From Gammaproteobacteria bacterium (lineage in GTDB: Bacteria > Pseudomonadota > Gammaproteobacteria > UBA9214), in NCBI GenBank assembly GCA_029860045.1, contig JAOUBY010000010.1, forward strand, positions 1-43,712: a stretch of DNA of 43,712 bases, given 5' to 3'. Below, piece by piece: positions 26,220 through 34,959 of the stretch. Below the pieces are notes generated by a model. The model saw only the letters and a list, made by a program, of their open reading frames with translations. It did not search any database and had not been told where the DNA came from. How positions within the stretch are numbered: position 1 is the first letter of the stretch; each line of letters opens with the position of its first letter. The position numbers and the translations under genes were made by a program.

Positions 26220-28523
26220 TCAGGATTCTTCAGCTGCAGCAGGTATTGGTGCTTCCCACGGCTCGACAAACTTGCAATCCTGTTGCGGGCAGACCCGCTG
26301 GGTGCCGGAACGCTTGGTGGTCTTGATCGACGTAATCGGCCAGTGACAGGTCGGGCAGGGTTGTGCCAGCGGTTCATTCCAGATCGCATAGTCGCAGTCC
26401 GGGTAACGTGCGCAGGAGTAGAAGATCTTGCCGCGCCTGGACTTGCGCTTGAGTATGTTGCCCTTTTTGCACTGTGGGCACTGCACGCCGGAGTCTTCCG
26501 GTTTTTCCAGCGGTTCGATGTATTTGCAGTTCGGATAATTGCTGCAACCGATAAACTTGCCGTAACGGCCGCTGCGGATAATCAGGTCGGATTCACAGTC
26601 GGGGCACTTGCGGCCCTCGACCACCTCGGGTTCGCCGCTGCCGCGTTCATCATCGACATTACGGGTGTAGTCACATTCAGGGTAACCGCTGCAGCCGATA
26701 AAGCGGCCGCGCCGGCCGAGGCGTATGTTCAGCGGCTTGCTGCACTTGGGGCATTCCTCGTCGGTTGCTTCGGTGGTGACATCGCTGCGCGAAACGCTGG
26801 TTTCCTTGTCATCAACCAGGTTCTTGAAGGGTTTCCAGAAATCCTGCATCAGTGGGACCCAGTCCTTTTCGCCACGAGCCACGGCATCGAGCTCATCCTC
26901 CAGTCGCGCGGTAAAATCATAGTCGACGTACTGCGTAAAATGTTCGGTCAGGAATTTGCTCACCACGCGGCCGACGTCGGTCGGATAGAAACGCTTTTTT
27001 TCCAGCGTGACATATTCGCGTGCCTGCAGGGTCGAGATAATGGTTGCGTAGGTGGATGGTCGTCCGATGCCATGCTCTTCCAGTGTCTTCACCAGGCTCG
27101 CTTCCGAGTAGCGCGGTGGTGGCTCGGTAAAGTGCTGGTCTGCACGGATGTCTTTCAGTTTGCAGGTATCGCCTTTCTCCATCGGCGGCAGCAGTTTTTC
27201 ATCACCATCACCCTTCTTGTCGTCCTCACCTTCCTGGTAGACCGCCATAAAACCGGGATCGACCACCACCGAGCCGGTGGCGCGCAGCCGATTATCCTTG
27301 CCGCAGGCGAAGTCGACGCTGACCGTGTTTATGGTTGCGTGAATCATCTGGCACGCGATGGTGCGTTTCCAGATCAGGTTGTACAACTTGAGCTGTTCGG
27401 CGCTGAGATATTTGCTTATTTCATCGGGAGTGTTGCGAATCGAGGTCGGACGGATGGCCTCGTGTGCTTCCTGTGCATTTTTCGCCTTGGTTTTGTAAAC
27501 ACGGGGCGAGTCCGGCAAGGCCTTTTCACTGTAGCGTTCCGGGATGTAGGCGCGCAGCTCATCGAGCGCATCCTGCGCCAGGTTTACCGAGTCGGTACGC
27601 ATGTAGGTGATCAGGCCGACCGTGTCACCACCAATGTCCATGCCTTCATAGAGCTGTTGTGCAACGCGCATGGTACGGCTTGCAGTGAAGCCCAGTTTGC
27701 GCGAGGCCTCCTGTTGCAGCGTCGAGGTGGTAAACGGCGCCGCCGGGTTGCGCTTGCGCTGTTTCTTTTCAACTTCTTCAACGACCAGCTGTCCATTCGC
27801 GGCCTTGAGCAGTTCCTCGCGTGCCTGGTTGGCGGACTTGTCGTTATTGATGCTGAACTGCTTGAGCTTTTCATCGTGCAGATACGTAAGGCGCGCAACG
27901 AAATCCTGCTTGTCCCTGCTCAGGTCGCCTTCCAGTGTCCAGTACTCGCGCGGTTTGAAATTCTCGATCTCGATCTCGCGCTCCACGATCATGCACAGCG
28001 CGGGGCTTTGCACGCGACCGGCCGACAGGCCTCGCCGGATTTTCTTCCACAGCAGTGGCGACAGGTTGAATCCAACCAGGTAGTCCAGCGCACGGCGTGC
28101 CTGCTGGGCGTTGATAAGTTCGGTGGAAAGCCCGCGTGCGTGTTCGAGCGCCTCGTTGACCGCGCGCTTGGTGATTTCATTGAACACCACCCGGTGTACC
28201 GGCTTGTCTCCGAGCGCCTTGCTCTGTTTGAGCAGTTCGCACAGGTGCCAGGAGATGGCCTCACCCTCGCGGTCCGGGTCAGTCGCAAGATACAGGGCGT
28301 CAGACTTTTTCATTGCCTTGACGATGCTGTCGACGTGTTTCGAGTTACGCTCGATCAACTGGTACTTCATGGCGAAGTCGTGATCGGTGTCGACAGCACC
28401 CTCCTTGGGAATGAGGTCGCGCACATGGCCGTACGAGGCCATGACATCAAAACCCTTGCCGAGATATTTCTTGATGGTCTTGCACTTGGCAGGCGACTCA
28501 ACGATGACGAGATTCTTGCTCAT
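26220..28523 (-). CDS. topA: DNA topoisomerase I
   Basis: Type IA topoisomerase relaxing negative supercoils. The product of 767 residues has an N-terminal Toprim domain (acidic TDPDREGEAISWHL at 81-94), the catalytic tyrosine Y307 in GLITYMRTDS, and a C-terminal tail with zinc-ribbon repeats of the CPxC...C type: three canonical units and a fourth shorter one. E. coli TopA is 865 residues; the shorter tail here is within family range. It is transcribed after smg and dprA and before tsaC. Confidence 0.98.
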   Translation of the reverse strand: MSKNLVIVESPAKCKTIKKYLGKGFDVMASYGHVRDLIPKEGAVDTDHDFAMKYQLIERNSKHVDSIVKAMKKSDALYLATDPDREGEAISWHLCELLKQSKALGDKPVHRVVFNEITKRAVNEALEHARGLSTELINAQQARRALDYLVGFNLSPLLWKKIRRGLSAGRVQSPALCMIVEREIEIENFKPREYWTLEGDLSRDKQDFVARLTYLHDEKLKQFSINNDKSANQAREELLKAANGQLVVEEVEKKQRKRNPAAPFTTSTLQQEASRKLGFTASRTMRVAQQLYEGMDIGGDTVGLITYMRTDSVNLAQDALDELRAYIPERYSEKALPDSPRVYKTKAKNAQEAHEAIRPTSIRNTPDEISKYLSAEQLKLYNLIWKRTIACQMIHATINTVSVDFACGKDNRLRATGSVVVDPGFMAVYQEGEDDKKGDGDEKLLPPMEKGDTCKLKDIRADQHFTEPPPRYSEASLVKTLEEHGIGRPSTYATIISTLQAREYVTLEKKRFYPTDVGRVVSKFLTEHFTQYVDYDFTARLEDELDAVARGEKDWVPLMQDFWKPFKNLVDDKETSVSRSDVTTEATDEECPKCSKPLNIRLGRRGRFIGCSGYPECDYTRNVDDERGSGEPEVVEGRKCPDCESDLIIRSGRYGKFIGCSNYPNCKYIEPLEKPEDSGVQCPQCKKGNILKRKSRRGKIFYSCARYPDCDYAIWNEPLAQPCPTCHWPITSIKTTKRSGTQRVCPQQDCKFVEPWEAPIPAAAEES

Positions 28524-28570
28524 GGCAATCGGAGGTGTTCTGGCCGGTTAGACGGCCTGGTCAGGGTCAT

Positions 28571-29044
28571 TCAGTGCAGGCAGCGGATGCTATCATCGAA
28601 AACAAGGTCCTCGACCCAGGCATAGGCGGCCTCTTCACCGGGTTGGTTGAACAGCACCATCAGGATCACCCATTTCATCTGGTCGAGGTCGAAGTCATCA
28701 CTTTCCAGCGCCATGGCACGATCAATAGCGAGCTCACGGGAATCCGGGTTCAGGATGCCCATTTGTTCGAGAAACAGGATGAAGCCGCGGCACTCGGTGT
28801 CGAGCCGTCCCATTTCCTCACTGGAGAAATGCCGGATCGAGTACTCTGCCTGGGCGGCCGGTGTGCTGTCGCCATTGGCAAGGCCTTCCATCCACAGGAA
28901 GGCACGGTCAATTTCCCGACTTGGGAAACCGGCCTTGCTAAGTTCCTGCTGCACGCTCTCACGGTCCGGGGTAATCGGGCCGTCATCATCCATATAGTAG
29001 TTCTCGAACAGGTACATGAGCACGTCGAAGACGTTTTCTTTCAT
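28571..29044 (-). CDS. smg: Smg protein (DUF494)
   Basis: A 157-residue protein of the DUF494/Smg family, which sits beside dprA in many gamma- and betaproteobacteria but has no firmly established function. The start MKENVFDVLMYLFENYY is typical. The rest is acidic and helical, without membrane segments. It starts 11 bases after the dprA stop; topA follows 47 bases downstream. Confidence 0.95.
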   Translation of the reverse strand: MKENVFDVLMYLFENYYMDDDGPITPDRESVQQELSKAGFPSREIDRAFLWMEGLANGDSTPAAQAEYSIRHFSSEEMGRLDTECRGFILFLEQMGILNPDSRELAIDRAMALESDDFDLDQMKWVILMVLFNQPGEEAAYAWVEDLVFDDSIRCLH

Positions 29045-29055
29045 TACTAACCCTT

Positions 29056-30183
29056 CTATTTCAATCGGTTATAGATGCCGCCGGGGCTGGAGGCGACATG
29101 GCCATCCATCTCAAGTTGAAGCAGCATGGAGGAAACTTCCGCTGGCGTCAATCCACTCATGGTCACCAGGCGGTCGATTGGAACGGGATCAAATCCCATG
29201 TTCTCAAGTAGTTGCGTGTATTCCTCGGCCAGTTGCCCGGATTCATCGCGCGGTGTGTCGGTGTCAGCCCGGTCCGACTGGCAGGCGCTGGCCAGTGGAC
29301 CGAGCTCATCGATAACGTCATGGGCTGTTTCGACCAGTTTCGCCCCCTGGCGGATCAGCAGATGACAGCCGCGCGCCAGCGGGTTGTGAATCGAGCCCGG
29401 GATGGCAAACACCTCGCGCCCCTGCTCGGCGGCCAGCCGGGCGCTGATCAGGGAGCCGGAGCGCAGTGCCGCCTCCACCACCAGTGTGCCCAGGCTCAGT
29501 CCGCTGATGATGCGGTTACGGCGCGGAAAATTTTCCGCCAGCGGGGGTGTGCCCGTCGGGAATTCGGATACCAGCGCACCGCGTTCTGCTATACGCCTGG
29601 CCAGGTCGCGATTGCTGGCGGGATAGACGCGGTCCAGCCCGGTACCCATGACGGCGATAGTGGCTGTCCCGGCATCCAGTGCGCCCTGGTGGCTGGCGGT
29701 GTCGATACCCAGCGCCAGGCCACTGGTGACGACCAGTCCGGCAGCGGCCAGGTGGCGCGCGAAGTCCGTGGCGGTCTGCTGTCCGGAGGCGCTCGGGTTG
29801 CGGCTACCGACCATGGCCAGTTGCGGCTCGGACAGCAGGGTGGCATCGCCATGCACGTACAGCAGCGGGGGCGGGTCAGGCAATTGTTTCAGTAGCGGCG
29901 GATAGTGCGGGTGCTGCCAGGTCAGGATGTGGTTGCCCGGCTGTTGCAGCCATGCAAGGTCACTTGCCACACCGGGTGAGTCGCTTTCTCGAAGTGCTTC
30001 TATGGCTGGCCGTGACAGGCCCGCCGCACTCAGTTGCGTGCCGGTGGCCGCCAGTATTGCGGATGGACCTGAAAATGAATCAAGTAATAGCCGGAGGGTA
30101 CGGCCGCCGATACCGGCGGCGTGGTGCAGGACAAGCCAGTCCCTGGCTGGATCCGGTGCTGATTGTGATGAGGGTGTTGCCAT
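29056..30183 (-). CDS. dprA: DNA-processing protein DprA
   Basis: Protects incoming single-stranded DNA and loads RecA during natural transformation. The 375-residue product has an N-terminal SAM-like domain, a Rossmann-like core with VGSRNPSASG at 125-134, TSGLALGIDTASH and MGTGLDRVYPASN, and a C-terminal winged-helix domain of about 60 residues (SGLTPAEVSSMLLQLEMDG). The LysM-protein gene lies upstream (its stop at 30267), and smg follows after 11 bases. Confidence 0.96.
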   Translation of the reverse strand: MATPSSQSAPDPARDWLVLHHAAGIGGRTLRLLLDSFSGPSAILAATGTQLSAAGLSRPAIEALRESDSPGVASDLAWLQQPGNHILTWQHPHYPPLLKQLPDPPPLLYVHGDATLLSEPQLAMVGSRNPSASGQQTATDFARHLAAAGLVVTSGLALGIDTASHQGALDAGTATIAVMGTGLDRVYPASNRDLARRIAERGALVSEFPTGTPPLAENFPRRNRIISGLSLGTLVVEAALRSGSLISARLAAEQGREVFAIPGSIHNPLARGCHLLIRQGAKLVETAHDVIDELGPLASACQSDRADTDTPRDESGQLAEEYTQLLENMGFDPVPIDRLVTMSGLTPAEVSSMLLQLEMDGHVASSPGGIYNRLK

Positions 30184-30266
30184 TGTGATGGCAACTATAA
30201 TGCAATGCCGGCTGTCCGGCTGTCATCTCCTCACCTTCCCTGGTGAGCGAGACGGCTTACCCCTTA

Positions 30267-31292
30267 TCAGGGGGTGCGTACATAGTCGTTGACATGAATG
30301 GCACGCGTGGCGGACATGATCAACCCGTAGCTGACCTTTTCAAAGGTCTTGAACACCATCACGATGCCGGCCGCCTCGTCCGGCAGCTTGACCTTGTCGC
30401 CGAACTTGCCGCTCACCGTATCCTTGATGACATCACCCTGCTGGAACACGCGCATGACGTGGCCGGCTTCCATGCCGTCACGTGCGCCAAGGTCGAGTGC
30501 CACCACATTGAACTGGCCGATTTCGGTCACACCGTCAAGGACCGAGATGATATGGCCCTCGGTACCGGAGGGCACCGCGTGTGGCTGGAAATGAGCCGGC
30601 AATGTGCTGCGGTCGGCCGGACGCAGGCGGTCGCCGACGCGGACTTCACGCGCCGTTCTGACCAGCTTGATTGTGGCCGGGTCGCCAAATTTCTGCACCG
30701 GCCCGGTGCCGGCATACAGGGCTTCATAACCCAGTAGCTCGTTGGTATCCGGATCGATGTATGGCCCGCGCGGCTCAAATATGTCAAACAGGGTGACATC
30801 GGTATTTTCAATGCCGCGTACATAGGCACGGTCACCGGCGCCGGTGACGATGTGCTCGTCCGCGTTTTGTACCACGTAGGGTGCGTCATCCAGCTCGCCT
30901 TTCTCAACCACGATGGCACGCGTCAGGAACTGCTGGATGGCATCAAGCGGGATGGTCGGGATGGCATTGTCCAGGCTTTCCTCGCGGATGCGCGGCGACA
31001 GACGGACCGTCGAGCCATCTCTCTGAATGCGCGGCTTGCCGTCGACGTAGACCAGGTTCAGGATATCACCCGGGTAAATGAGGTGTGGATTGGCAACCTG
31101 GGGGTTGACGTACCATACCTCGGGCCAAAGCCACGGGTCGCGCAGGAACTTGCCTGAGATATCCCACAGCGTGTCGTCCTTGACGACGACATAGCTTTCC
31201 GGGTGATTCGGATTGAGCGCCACATCGGCGGCGATCAGTGAACCGGTCAGCAGCGCGGCGCAGACCGTGGTGAGTAATTTCTTGATAGACAT
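30267..31292 (-). CDS. Exported LysM-domain protein
   Basis: A 341-residue periplasmic protein. From the ATG at 31292 there is a signal peptide (MSIKKLL, hydrophobic stretch to about residue 22); an upstream start would put an unlikely 16-residue extension before it. A LysM domain follows at about 35-85 (VVKDDTLWDISGKFL, PGDILNL), then a long beta-rich C-terminal part. The family is conserved next to def and dprA in gammaproteobacteria (Pseudomonas PA0020 position). It probably binds peptidoglycan; its role is unknown. AAGGGA serves as ribosome-binding site. It is divergent from def. Confidence 0.9.
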   Translation of the reverse strand: MSIKKLLTTVCAALLTGSLIAADVALNPNHPESYVVVKDDTLWDISGKFLRDPWLWPEVWYVNPQVANPHLIYPGDILNLVYVDGKPRIQRDGSTVRLSPRIREESLDNAIPTIPLDAIQQFLTRAIVVEKGELDDAPYVVQNADEHIVTGAGDRAYVRGIENTDVTLFDIFEPRGPYIDPDTNELLGYEALYAGTGPVQKFGDPATIKLVRTAREVRVGDRLRPADRSTLPAHFQPHAVPSGTEGHIISVLDGVTEIGQFNVVALDLGARDGMEAGHVMRVFQQGDVIKDTVSGKFGDKVKLPDEAAGIVMVFKTFEKVSYGLIMSATRAIHVNDYVRTP

Positions 31293-31491
31293 AAGCGTCC
31301 CTTGATGTCGAGTTGCTATCGGTTTATCCAGTACTTGCACACACTGTTGACAGACGACCGCAAGTCAGTCGCGAGTCTAGCGGAAAATCCACGTAGAACA
31401 AAACCTTTTGTCGATTTCGCGTCATTATAAACAGCCACTTTTGTGATACAGTATATTTGATACGTATTTCCTGAATCGTGACGGCAATCAC
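31293..31491. promoter_or_regulatory. Divergent promoter region between LysM gene and def
   Basis: About 200 AT-rich bases between divergent starts. The segment at 31424-31431 reads TATAAT on the minus strand and TATAAA on the plus strand, so it could serve either gene as a -10 element. No matching -35 hexamer was found on either side. Confidence 0.3.
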
Positions 31492-32031
31492 ATGACCACC
31501 CTCAATATTCTGCACTTCCCCGACCCGCGTTTGCGCGCCACAGCCAAGCCGGTGGACCAGGTCGATGATTCCATCCGCCAGCTCGCCGATGACATGCTTG
31601 AAACCATGTACGCCGCCCCTGGTATCGGGCTTGCGGCCACACAGGTCAATGTGGACAAACGCATCGTCGTCATAGATATATCGGAAGAAAAGAACCAGCC
31701 TTTATGCCTGATTAACCCTGAAATCGTCGAATTGGAGGGTGTGGAGGAAATGGAGGAAGGCTGTTTGTCGGTCCCCGGGGTCTACGAAAGCGTGCAGCGC
31801 GCGGATCGGGTACGGATTCGTGCCCTGGATCGTGAGGGCCAGTCGCTCGAGATGCAGGCCGACGGTTTACTGGCGGTTTGCATCCAGCATGAGGTCGACC
31901 ACCTCGATGGCAAGCTGTTTGTCGACTACCTGTCACAGCTCAAGCGCACGCGGATTCGCCGGAAGCTGGAAAAAGACCAGCGCCAGCACGTGGAAAGTGC
32001 GGCGTCCGGTTCCAGCCACCGCGTTATCTGA
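31492..32031 (+). CDS. def: Peptide deformylase
   Basis: Iron/zinc hydrolase removing the formyl group from new polypeptides. The 179-residue product carries the three family motifs: GIGLAATQV at 44-52, EGCLS at 89-93 with metal ligand C91, and HEVDH at 133-137 with the other two ligands and catalytic glutamate. fmt follows, so the enzymes that add and remove the formyl group form one operon. The intergenic gap to fmt is 87 bases. Confidence 0.98.
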   Translation: MTTLNILHFPDPRLRATAKPVDQVDDSIRQLADDMLETMYAAPGIGLAATQVNVDKRIVVIDISEEKNQPLCLINPEIVELEGVEEMEEGCLSVPGVYESVQRADRVRIRALDREGQSLEMQADGLLAVCIQHEVDHLDGKLFVDYLSQLKRTRIRRKLEKDQRQHVESAASGSSHRVI

Positions 32032-32118
32032 TGCACACAGTGGTCGGACCCCCACCTTCACAGCACGGATCGTGATCCTGTCTTCCCGGCTGTACCTGAC
32101 AAACATCGCGGTGCTGCC

Positions 32119-33054
32119 ATGAAAATCGTATTTGCCGGGACACCGGAGTTTTCCCTGCCGCCCCTGCAGGTCTTGCTGGACAGCCCGCATGAGGTCGTTG
32201 CCGTTTATACCCAGCCCGACCGGCCGGCCGGGCGCGGTCGGCATGTGACGGCCAGCCCGGTCAAGCAACTTGCAACAGAGCACGGCGTGCCGGTCTGCCA
32301 GCCGGCGTCGCTCAGGGACGCGCATGCCGTTGAAGAACTGGCCGCGCTGCAACCGGACCTGATGGTCGTCGTGGCCTATGGCCTGATCCTGCCCGCCGCA
32401 GTGCTGGACGCGCCGCGCCTGGGGTGCATCAACATACATGCCTCGTTACTGCCGCGCTGGCGTGGGGCTGCCCCGATCCAGCGTGCCATCCTTGCCGGCG
32501 ACAGCGAGACCGGTGTCTGCCTGATGCAGATGGAGGCGGGGCTGGATACCGGTCCGGTGCTGGCCCGTGCAAGCACGCCGATTACTCCTGATGATACCGG
32601 CAGCCGCCTGCACGATCGGCTGGCACAGCTGGGCGGCAAGCTGCTTGCGGACAATCTTGCCGCTATCGAACAGCAGCAATTGAACCCCCTTGGCCAGGAT
32701 GAAGCGCAGGCTACCTATGCCCGCAAACTGGACAAGGGAGAGGCGCAGCTGGACTGGGACGACGATGCCGTCGAGCTGGCGCGCAAGGTGCGTGCCTTCA
32801 ATGCCTGGCCGGTGGCCCAGACAACCCTGGCTGGCAAGCAGTTGCGCATCTGGGAGGCGGAAGCGATCAAGGGCCATCACGAAGGTGTACTGCCCGGCAC
32901 AGTTGTTGATGCCGGCCGTGCCGGTATCGATGTGGCCTGCCGGGCAGGCTGCCTGCGTCTGCTGCGTGTACAGTTACCCGGCGCACGCCCCGTGTCTGCT
33001 GCTGATTTCATCAATGCCCATGCCGTCGGGGGTGTGCGTCTTGGCGCTGGCTAA
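32119..33054 (+). CDS. fmt: Methionyl-tRNA formyltransferase
   Basis: Transfers a formyl group from 10-formyl-THF to initiator Met-tRNA. The 311-residue product starts [11 protein letters not shown] and carries catalytic N105 and H107 plus D143 (GLDTGPV), with SLLPRWRG at 109-116. The C-terminal OB-like domain contains [11 protein letters not shown]. The 3' end overlaps the probable rsmB start by about 20 bases. Confidence 0.98.
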   Translation: MKIVFAGTPEFSLPPLQVLLDSPHEVVAVYTQPDRPAGRGRHVTASPVKQLATEHGVPVCQPASLRDAHAVEELAALQPDLMVVVAYGLILPAAVLDAPRLGCINIHASLLPRWRGAAPIQRAILAGDSETGVCLMQMEAGLDTGPVLARASTPITPDDTGSRLHDRLAQLGGKLLADNLAAIEQQQLNPLGQDEAQATYARKLDKGEAQLDWDDDAVELARKVRAFNAWPVAQTTLAGKQLRIWEAEAIKGHHEGVLPGTVVDAGRAGIDVACRAGCLRLLRVQLPGARPVSAADFINAHAVGGVRLGAG

Positions 33055-34366
33055 GCGGCCGCGGGGTAGTGACCCGCGCGCCGCTGCAGCCCGGGTGCTG
33101 GTGCAGGTGCGAGACAAGGGGCGATCGCTGGCAACTGCCCTGCCGGCAGCGCAGGCCGAGCTCGCGGATGCGCGGGATGCTGCACTGGTGCAGGAACTGG
33201 TCTATGGCACGCTGCGCTGGTACCACCGGCTCGACACCTTTCTAGGTGGCTTGCTGAGAAAACCACTCAAGGCGCGTGATGCCGATTTACACTGCCTGTT
33301 GTTGATCGGGCTGTACCAGCTCGACCAGCTCGCGTTGCCGGAGCGGGTTGCCGTGCATGAAACCGTGCAGGCGGTGCGTACGCTGGACAAGGACTGGGCC
33401 AGGGGGCTGACCAATGCGGTGCTGCGCAATTTCCAGCGCGACCGGCAGCAGCTTGGGCAGGCGATAACAGGTGATGAGGCCGCTGTGTATGCGCACCCGC
33501 GCTGGCTGATCGAGCGCCTGCAGTCCGACTGGCCGGAGCACTGGCAGGAGATTCTAGCCGCTAACAACATGCGTCCGCCGTTCTGTCTGCGCATTAATCA
33601 ACAGCGCATGACGCGCACCGAGTACCTGGAGGTGCTGGCGGAACAGGACATCGATGCGTCACCGATTGCTGAAACTTCACAGGGTGTTTGCCTGTCGAAG
33701 CCGCTGGCGGTTACGCGTCTGCCGGGTTTTGATGCGGGCAATGTCTCGGTACAGGATGGTGCCGCACAACTGGCGGCACCTTTGCTGCAACTGCAACCGG
33801 GTATGCGGGTACTGGATGCCTGCGCGGCCCCTGGTGGCAAGACTGCACACATGCTGGAGCTGGCGACACAAGTTGAGGTGACCGCCATAGATATAGATGC
33901 ACAGCGCCTGGACCGGATTCATGAAAACCTGGGCAGGTTGGGGCTGCGCGCCGCATTGCTGGCCGGCGATGCGGGCCGTCCCGCTGACTGGTGGGACGGG
34001 CGCAGCTTCGACCGTATACTGCTGGACGCGCCCTGCTCGGCCAGCGGTGTCATTCGCCGCCATCCCGATATCAAAATGTTGCGCCGGCCTGCTGATATTG
34101 AAGTACTGGTACAGCGCCAGGCGGCGTTGCTGAATGCATTGTGGCCCTTGCTGGCGACAGGCGGTATGCTTTTATATTGCACCTGCTCGGTGCTGGCTGC
34201 CGAAAACAGCCGACAGATAGGCGATTTTCTCAAGCAGCACAAGGATGCGTCGGAACTGCCAGTGATGGTTGCCTGTGGGCAAAGGTGTGAACATGGCAGG
34301 CAGATTCTGCCTGGTGACAACGGGATGGACGGATTTTATTACGCATGTCTGACCAGGACCGCCTGA
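33032..34366 (+). CDS. rsmB: 16S rRNA (cytosine-967-C5)-methyltransferase RsmB
   Basis: Methylates C967 of 16S rRNA with SAM. From the GTG at 33032 the product is 444 residues (E. coli 429): an N-terminal NusB-like RNA-binding domain (about 12-140) and a Rossmann methyltransferase with the SAM loop DACAAPGGK at 262-270, C335 in DAPCSASG and the nucleophile C385 in TCS. The start is uncertain. ATGs at 33014 and 33020 and a TTG at 33041 are in frame; the TTG has a GGGGGTG ribosome-binding-like sequence seven bases upstream. All choices overlap fmt. An open frame extends to 32690, but its extra residues are fmt read out of frame. Confidence 0.93.
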   Translation: MCVLALAKRPRGSDPRAAAARVLVQVRDKGRSLATALPAAQAELADARDAALVQELVYGTLRWYHRLDTFLGGLLRKPLKARDADLHCLLLIGLYQLDQLALPERVAVHETVQAVRTLDKDWARGLTNAVLRNFQRDRQQLGQAITGDEAAVYAHPRWLIERLQSDWPEHWQEILAANNMRPPFCLRINQQRMTRTEYLEVLAEQDIDASPIAETSQGVCLSKPLAVTRLPGFDAGNVSVQDGAAQLAAPLLQLQPGMRVLDACAAPGGKTAHMLELATQVEVTAIDIDAQRLDRIHENLGRLGLRAALLAGDAGRPADWWDGRSFDRILLDAPCSASGVIRRHPDIKMLRRPADIEVLVQRQAALLNALWPLLATGGMLLYCTCSVLAAENSRQIGDFLKQHKDASELPVMVACGQRCEHGRQILPGDNGMDGFYYACLTRTA

Positions 34367-34959
34367 CCTGTCTTTCGCATGTGCCTGTAGCAGGCGGCGT
34401 GCCGCTGTGGCATGTGCTGCTGGCAGCCTTGCTGGCGGCACTGTTCAGCGCGTCGCTGACGGCGAACGAGGCCGGGGAAATCCTTATCGAGGATGCCCAT
34501 GCCTGGGCCAGTGATGACTCGCGCTTGCTGGATGCGCACTTTGCAATACAGCTGGGGTCCGGTGTGGAGGAGGCGCTCGAGAACGGTGTGCCACTCACAT
34601 TCGAACTGCAGATACAGCTGGTCAGGAAAAACGACTGGCTTTGGGATGTGGTCGAGACCGAGCATGTCAGGGTGCGCGAGCTGCAGTACCACGCACTCAG
34701 TCGCAGTTACCAGGTTCGGGATGTCAATGAGGGTACCCAGGCCAATTACAGCCGGCTCGATGATGCGCTGGTTGCTACCGGTACCGTTGACAGCTTCTTG
34801 TTTGCCAGCATGCCGCTGGATTCCGACCGAACATACATTGTCCGCCTGCGTGGCAGTCTCGACATCGAGTCCTTGCCCACGCCGGTTCGGCTGCTTGCCT
34901 ATGTGTCTGAAGGATGGGACATGAATAGCGAGTGGTACGCATGGCCACTCGCCCGGTAA
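34345..34959 (+). CDS. DUF4390 domain protein, membrane-anchored
   Basis: A 204-residue protein with a hydrophobic N-terminal helix (about 22-40), either a signal anchor or a signal peptide, and a beta-rich DUF4390 domain (about 45-200). No function is known. The family is consistently placed between rsmB and an ntrY-like kinase, as here: it overlaps rsmB by 22 bases at its start and the kinase gene by about 19 at its end. It may be a periplasmic accessory to the sensor kinase, an inference from position only. Confidence 0.85.
   Translation: MSDQDRLTCLSHVPVAGGVPLWHVLLAALLAALFSASLTANEAGEILIEDAHAWASDDSRLLDAHFAIQLGSGVEEALENGVPLTFELQIQLVRKNDWLWDVVETEHVRVRELQYHALSRSYQVRDVNEGTQANYSRLDDALVATGTVDSFLFASMPLDSDRTYIVRLRGSLDIESLPTPVRLLAYVSEGWDMNSEWYAWPLAR

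Noticed and set aside
26283-28625. 780-codon open frame on the plus strand opposite topA
   Set aside because: It is the exact antisense of topA, whose domains, catalytic tyrosine and zinc ribbons are intact. Long antisense frames are expected from GC-rich codon bias, and the translation matches nothing I know.
32690-33031. N-terminal extension of the rsmB frame inside fmt
   Set aside because: The extra residues are Arg/Trp/Ser-rich, typical of out-of-frame translation of fmt, and no RsmB carries such a domain.
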